From: Streptomyces sp. NBC_00370
GTDB lineage: Bacteria > Actinomycetota > Actinomycetes > Streptomycetales > Streptomycetaceae
DNA length: 64,000 bases
Reading direction: 5' to 3'
Assembly (NCBI RefSeq): GCF_036084755.1
Contig: NZ_CP107968.1
Coordinates: forward strand, 4,650,001-4,714,000
Shown: positions 62,306-64,000 of the stretch, piece by piece
How positions within the stretch are numbered: position 1 is the stretch's first letter
How the letters are laid out: each line of letters opens with the position of its first letter
Made by a program: the position numbers and the translations under genes
Notes under the pieces: generated by a model
What the model was told of the DNA's origin: nothing
Databases searched by the model: none
The model's input: the letters and a program-made list of their open reading frames with translations, nothing else

Positions 62306-63427
62306 TTACCCGAGCGTGGCGCCGATGACGGCTACGGCCTGCTCCGGGTGTCTCTCCATCCATCCGCCCAAATGCTCCCGAACGGCCTCGCTGACGCTGG
62401 TGCGTACCGCGGCGTTGCCCAGCACACCGCGCGTGGCGCCCTCGAACTCCGGATGGTCCAGCTTCACCGACACGACCGCCGTCAGTCCCTCACTGATCCG
62501 GTCGGGGCTGAGATCGAGGTCCGTCGCCGTCAGCAGTTGCCGCTTCCGCGCATAGGCGTTGACCGCGCGCTACCCCGTCGCGGAAGCCCGCCAGGTTGTA
62601 TACCGCCGCCGTGAGTCGGCCGACTGTTGGCGAAGGTGCGGATCCGCTCCTCGCGAGAGACGCACCACCTCAGGGCCACCTCCGCCGTCCCCGCCATCCG
62701 CTGATCCTCACAGGTGAATGTGACGACGCCCGGGTGGAGGGGCGTCCTCGCCGAGGCGTCAAGAAAGGCGACGAAGTCGCGCGCCGTGCCCAGGAATTGC
62801 ACGGAACGGGGCTCGTCCGGAGGACGGGCGTCGGTCAGAGAGATGGCCAAGCCCGCGTTCAGAAGGGCCAGTTCCCTGGAGCGTTCCGCCGGCACGGCGA
62901 ACGAGCACTCCACGGTGTCGAATATGGCGGAGTCGAGCCAGAAGGTGACGGTCGTCCCGCTACCGGATGCCGGCCGTACGGCGGTGGGCGGGGCGACGGC
63001 AACGCCGCGTTCGTATTCCTGAATCCAACGGACACCGTCGCGTCGTACCTCGGCCACCAGGCGGCTCGACAGGGCATTGGCGATGCAGGGCGCGGTGCCG
63101 GCCAGTCCGCACGACCGCGACGTTGCGACCGGCGTGCCATGCCCCGACAGGCATGCAGGTCAGGAGAGCTTCGAGATCGGTGGAACCATCCGTGTCCACA
63201 TTGTCAGCCACCCGCACGCCGCCGTCGGGCATGAGGGCAACATCGACGGAACTGGCGCGGCCGGCCAGTACCTCGTTGGCGGCTCGGCCCAGCACATAGA
63301 ACACCGCCTCGTGCAGGCCACGTTCGCCAACCGAGCCGACGTACATCCTGGGCCGCTGCCGAATGGTCTCCGCCCCGTACAGCACCGTGATGCGGGCGGC
63401 CTCGTACGTGTTGGCGTTCTCGCTCAT
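62306..63427 (-). pseudogene. decayed GyrB/ParE-like ATPase-only protein
   Basis: Pieces of a GyrB-type N-terminal region are spread over three frames on the minus strand. ATG 63427 begins MSENANTYEAARITVLYG and continues through IRQRPRMYVGSVGERGLHE. After a frameshift near 63110 the match resumes as SSRLVAEVRRDGVRWIQEYE to EERIRTFANSRPTHGGG. Two more shifts near 62620 and 62573 are needed to reach AVNAYARKRQLLTATDLDLS and a TAA at 62306. The full repaired protein would be about 373 residues, lacking the TOPRIM half, as in short Streptomyces gyrB-like paralogues. The gene is not functional unless the frame breaks are sequencing errors. Confidence 0.8.
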
Positions 63428-63690
63428 GAACTCCCCCTGACCGTGTCCAACAGGGTTGCCCCGCCTAGGTAAGTTTCCAGAAAGGTGCAGTTCAGAGCCC
63501 ATGTGACGAAGGCATGAGTGGGCGGGTGCATGCTTGCCCGGATACAGCTGACAGAGTTGTCGAGGCAGCCTCGCAAGTCACGGCCGGACCCGGCCCGAGG
63601 GCGCTTACGGCACCTTCCCGGCGGACCCAAGGTGCTTGATTTCAGGGCGGCATACGGAGAGACGCCAGGCCACCCCTTCTTGCGCTGTGA
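63428..63690 (+). other. spacer between the two gene relics
   Basis: No gene, RNA or repeat with support was seen. Base composition is mildly lower in GC than the main chromosome genes. Confidence 0.4.
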
Positions 63691-64000
63691 CTGATCGCTG
63701 TTCTCCCGGAGGCATCAGAGGCCGTCCTCCCATTGCCGGACATCTGCGAGTCAGCGCTCCTCCTTCGCCAGAAGGGCCGCGACGCCCACAAGCTGGCTGC
63801 CCGCGAATTGTGGACCGAGTCCGACCTCGTCTTCACCACCCGATACGGCACCCCGGTCGAGCTCCGCAACTTCAACCGCCGCTTCGCCTTTCGTTGCGAG
63901 CAGGTCGGCGTCCGCCTGATCCGCGTCCACGACACCCGCCACACCTGCGGCTCCTTGCTCGCGGCCTTGGACGTCCACCCACGTGTCGCGATGCAAATCC
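63691..64000 (+). pseudogene. tyrosine integrase, truncated 5' end, runs out of window
   Basis: The open frame from 63691 gives LPLPDICESALLLRQKGRDA, DLVFTTRYGTPVELRNFNRR, and the catalytic HDTRHTCGSLLAALDVHPRV. This is the C-terminal catalytic part (H-x-x-R) of a phage-type tyrosine integrase. The Arg box and the N-terminal DNA-binding domain are not present upstream: a stop lies immediately before and no start codon or ribosome site is visible. It is therefore a 5'-truncated relic of an integrative element, or one whose 3' end lies beyond 64000. Confidence 0.75.

Overview
The window reads as a stretch of Streptomyces chromosome. The GC content is very high, third codon positions are almost always G or C, and there are many GTG/TTG starts, coupled ATGA/GTGA overlaps and leaderless promoters. 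Actinomycete-specific genes are present: mycothiol synthase, GlnR, the WhiG anti-sigma factor RsiG, the zinc regulator Nur, DUF2993 and DUF397/WhiJ-type genes. From memory, the gene order resembles the S. coelicolor SCO412x-SCO418x region; this was not checked.

Layout. 1-3190: 3' part of a 23S rRNA gene, a complete 5S rRNA gene and a terminator. 3244-3807: a GNAT acetyltransferase. 3812-11180 (minus): a conjugation-type (type IV secretion-like) gene set, namely a VirD4-like protein without a recognisable P-loop, a VirB4 apparently split into two genes, a VirB6-like membrane protein, a VirB8/TcpC-like protein and a two-helix pilin-like protein. No relaxase was seen. Divergent from it, 11677-14557 holds a WXG100-like protein, a large alpha/beta hydrolase (DUF1023-like) and a lipoprotein, all overlapping and with a drop in GC inside the large gene. 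A bifunctional transglycosylase/NlpC-P60 wall hydrolase (14625-15647) follows. 15920-20004: PAP2 phosphatase, class F/E sortase with a secreted partner, and a Tat-exported FAD oxidoreductase. 20214-20396 is a 183-bp MITE-like element.

20698-36233 is mainly phosphate biology: a DUF47/PiT pair, pstSCAB, Nudix, CHAD and polyphosphate kinase genes, and a secreted 5'-nucleotidase. It also holds csoR and mshD. PhoP-type direct repeats lie before pstS and probably before the nucleotidase. 36234-37748 is almost entirely repeats (79-bp direct repeats and nested inverted repeats with a perfect 63-bp core) around one small membrane protein gene. 37749-39388 is a WhiJ/DUF397/anti-sigma-like module. 39405-42790 is an MprAB-like two-component system with an HtrA-type protease. 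Next come a LacI regulator and glnR, the latter preceded by a 21-codon coupled leader ORF.

45073-53703 holds an alpha/beta hydrolase, sulfur-handling genes (MoaD/ThiS-like protein, CysA sulfurtransferase with a Cys-containing leader peptide, DUF1416, DsrE) and a coupled three-gene operon of secreted paralogues. It also holds a 33-aa membrane protein. 53759-61626 holds a nitrobindin-like protein, nur, ygfZ, dtd, rsiG, an asparaginase, an Eis-like acetyltransferase and a secreted beta-propeller protein. The right edge (62306-64000) is decayed: a frameshifted GyrB-like ATPase relic and the 3' part of a tyrosine integrase running out of the window.

The most notable signals are the mosaic hydrolase/lipoprotein pair beside the type IV-like machine, the glnR leader ORF, the repeated duplication of gene 3' ends including their stop codons, two CTAG-flanked elements that each supply a TAG stop to a neighbouring gene, and the nested inverted-repeat island at 36-37.7 kb.
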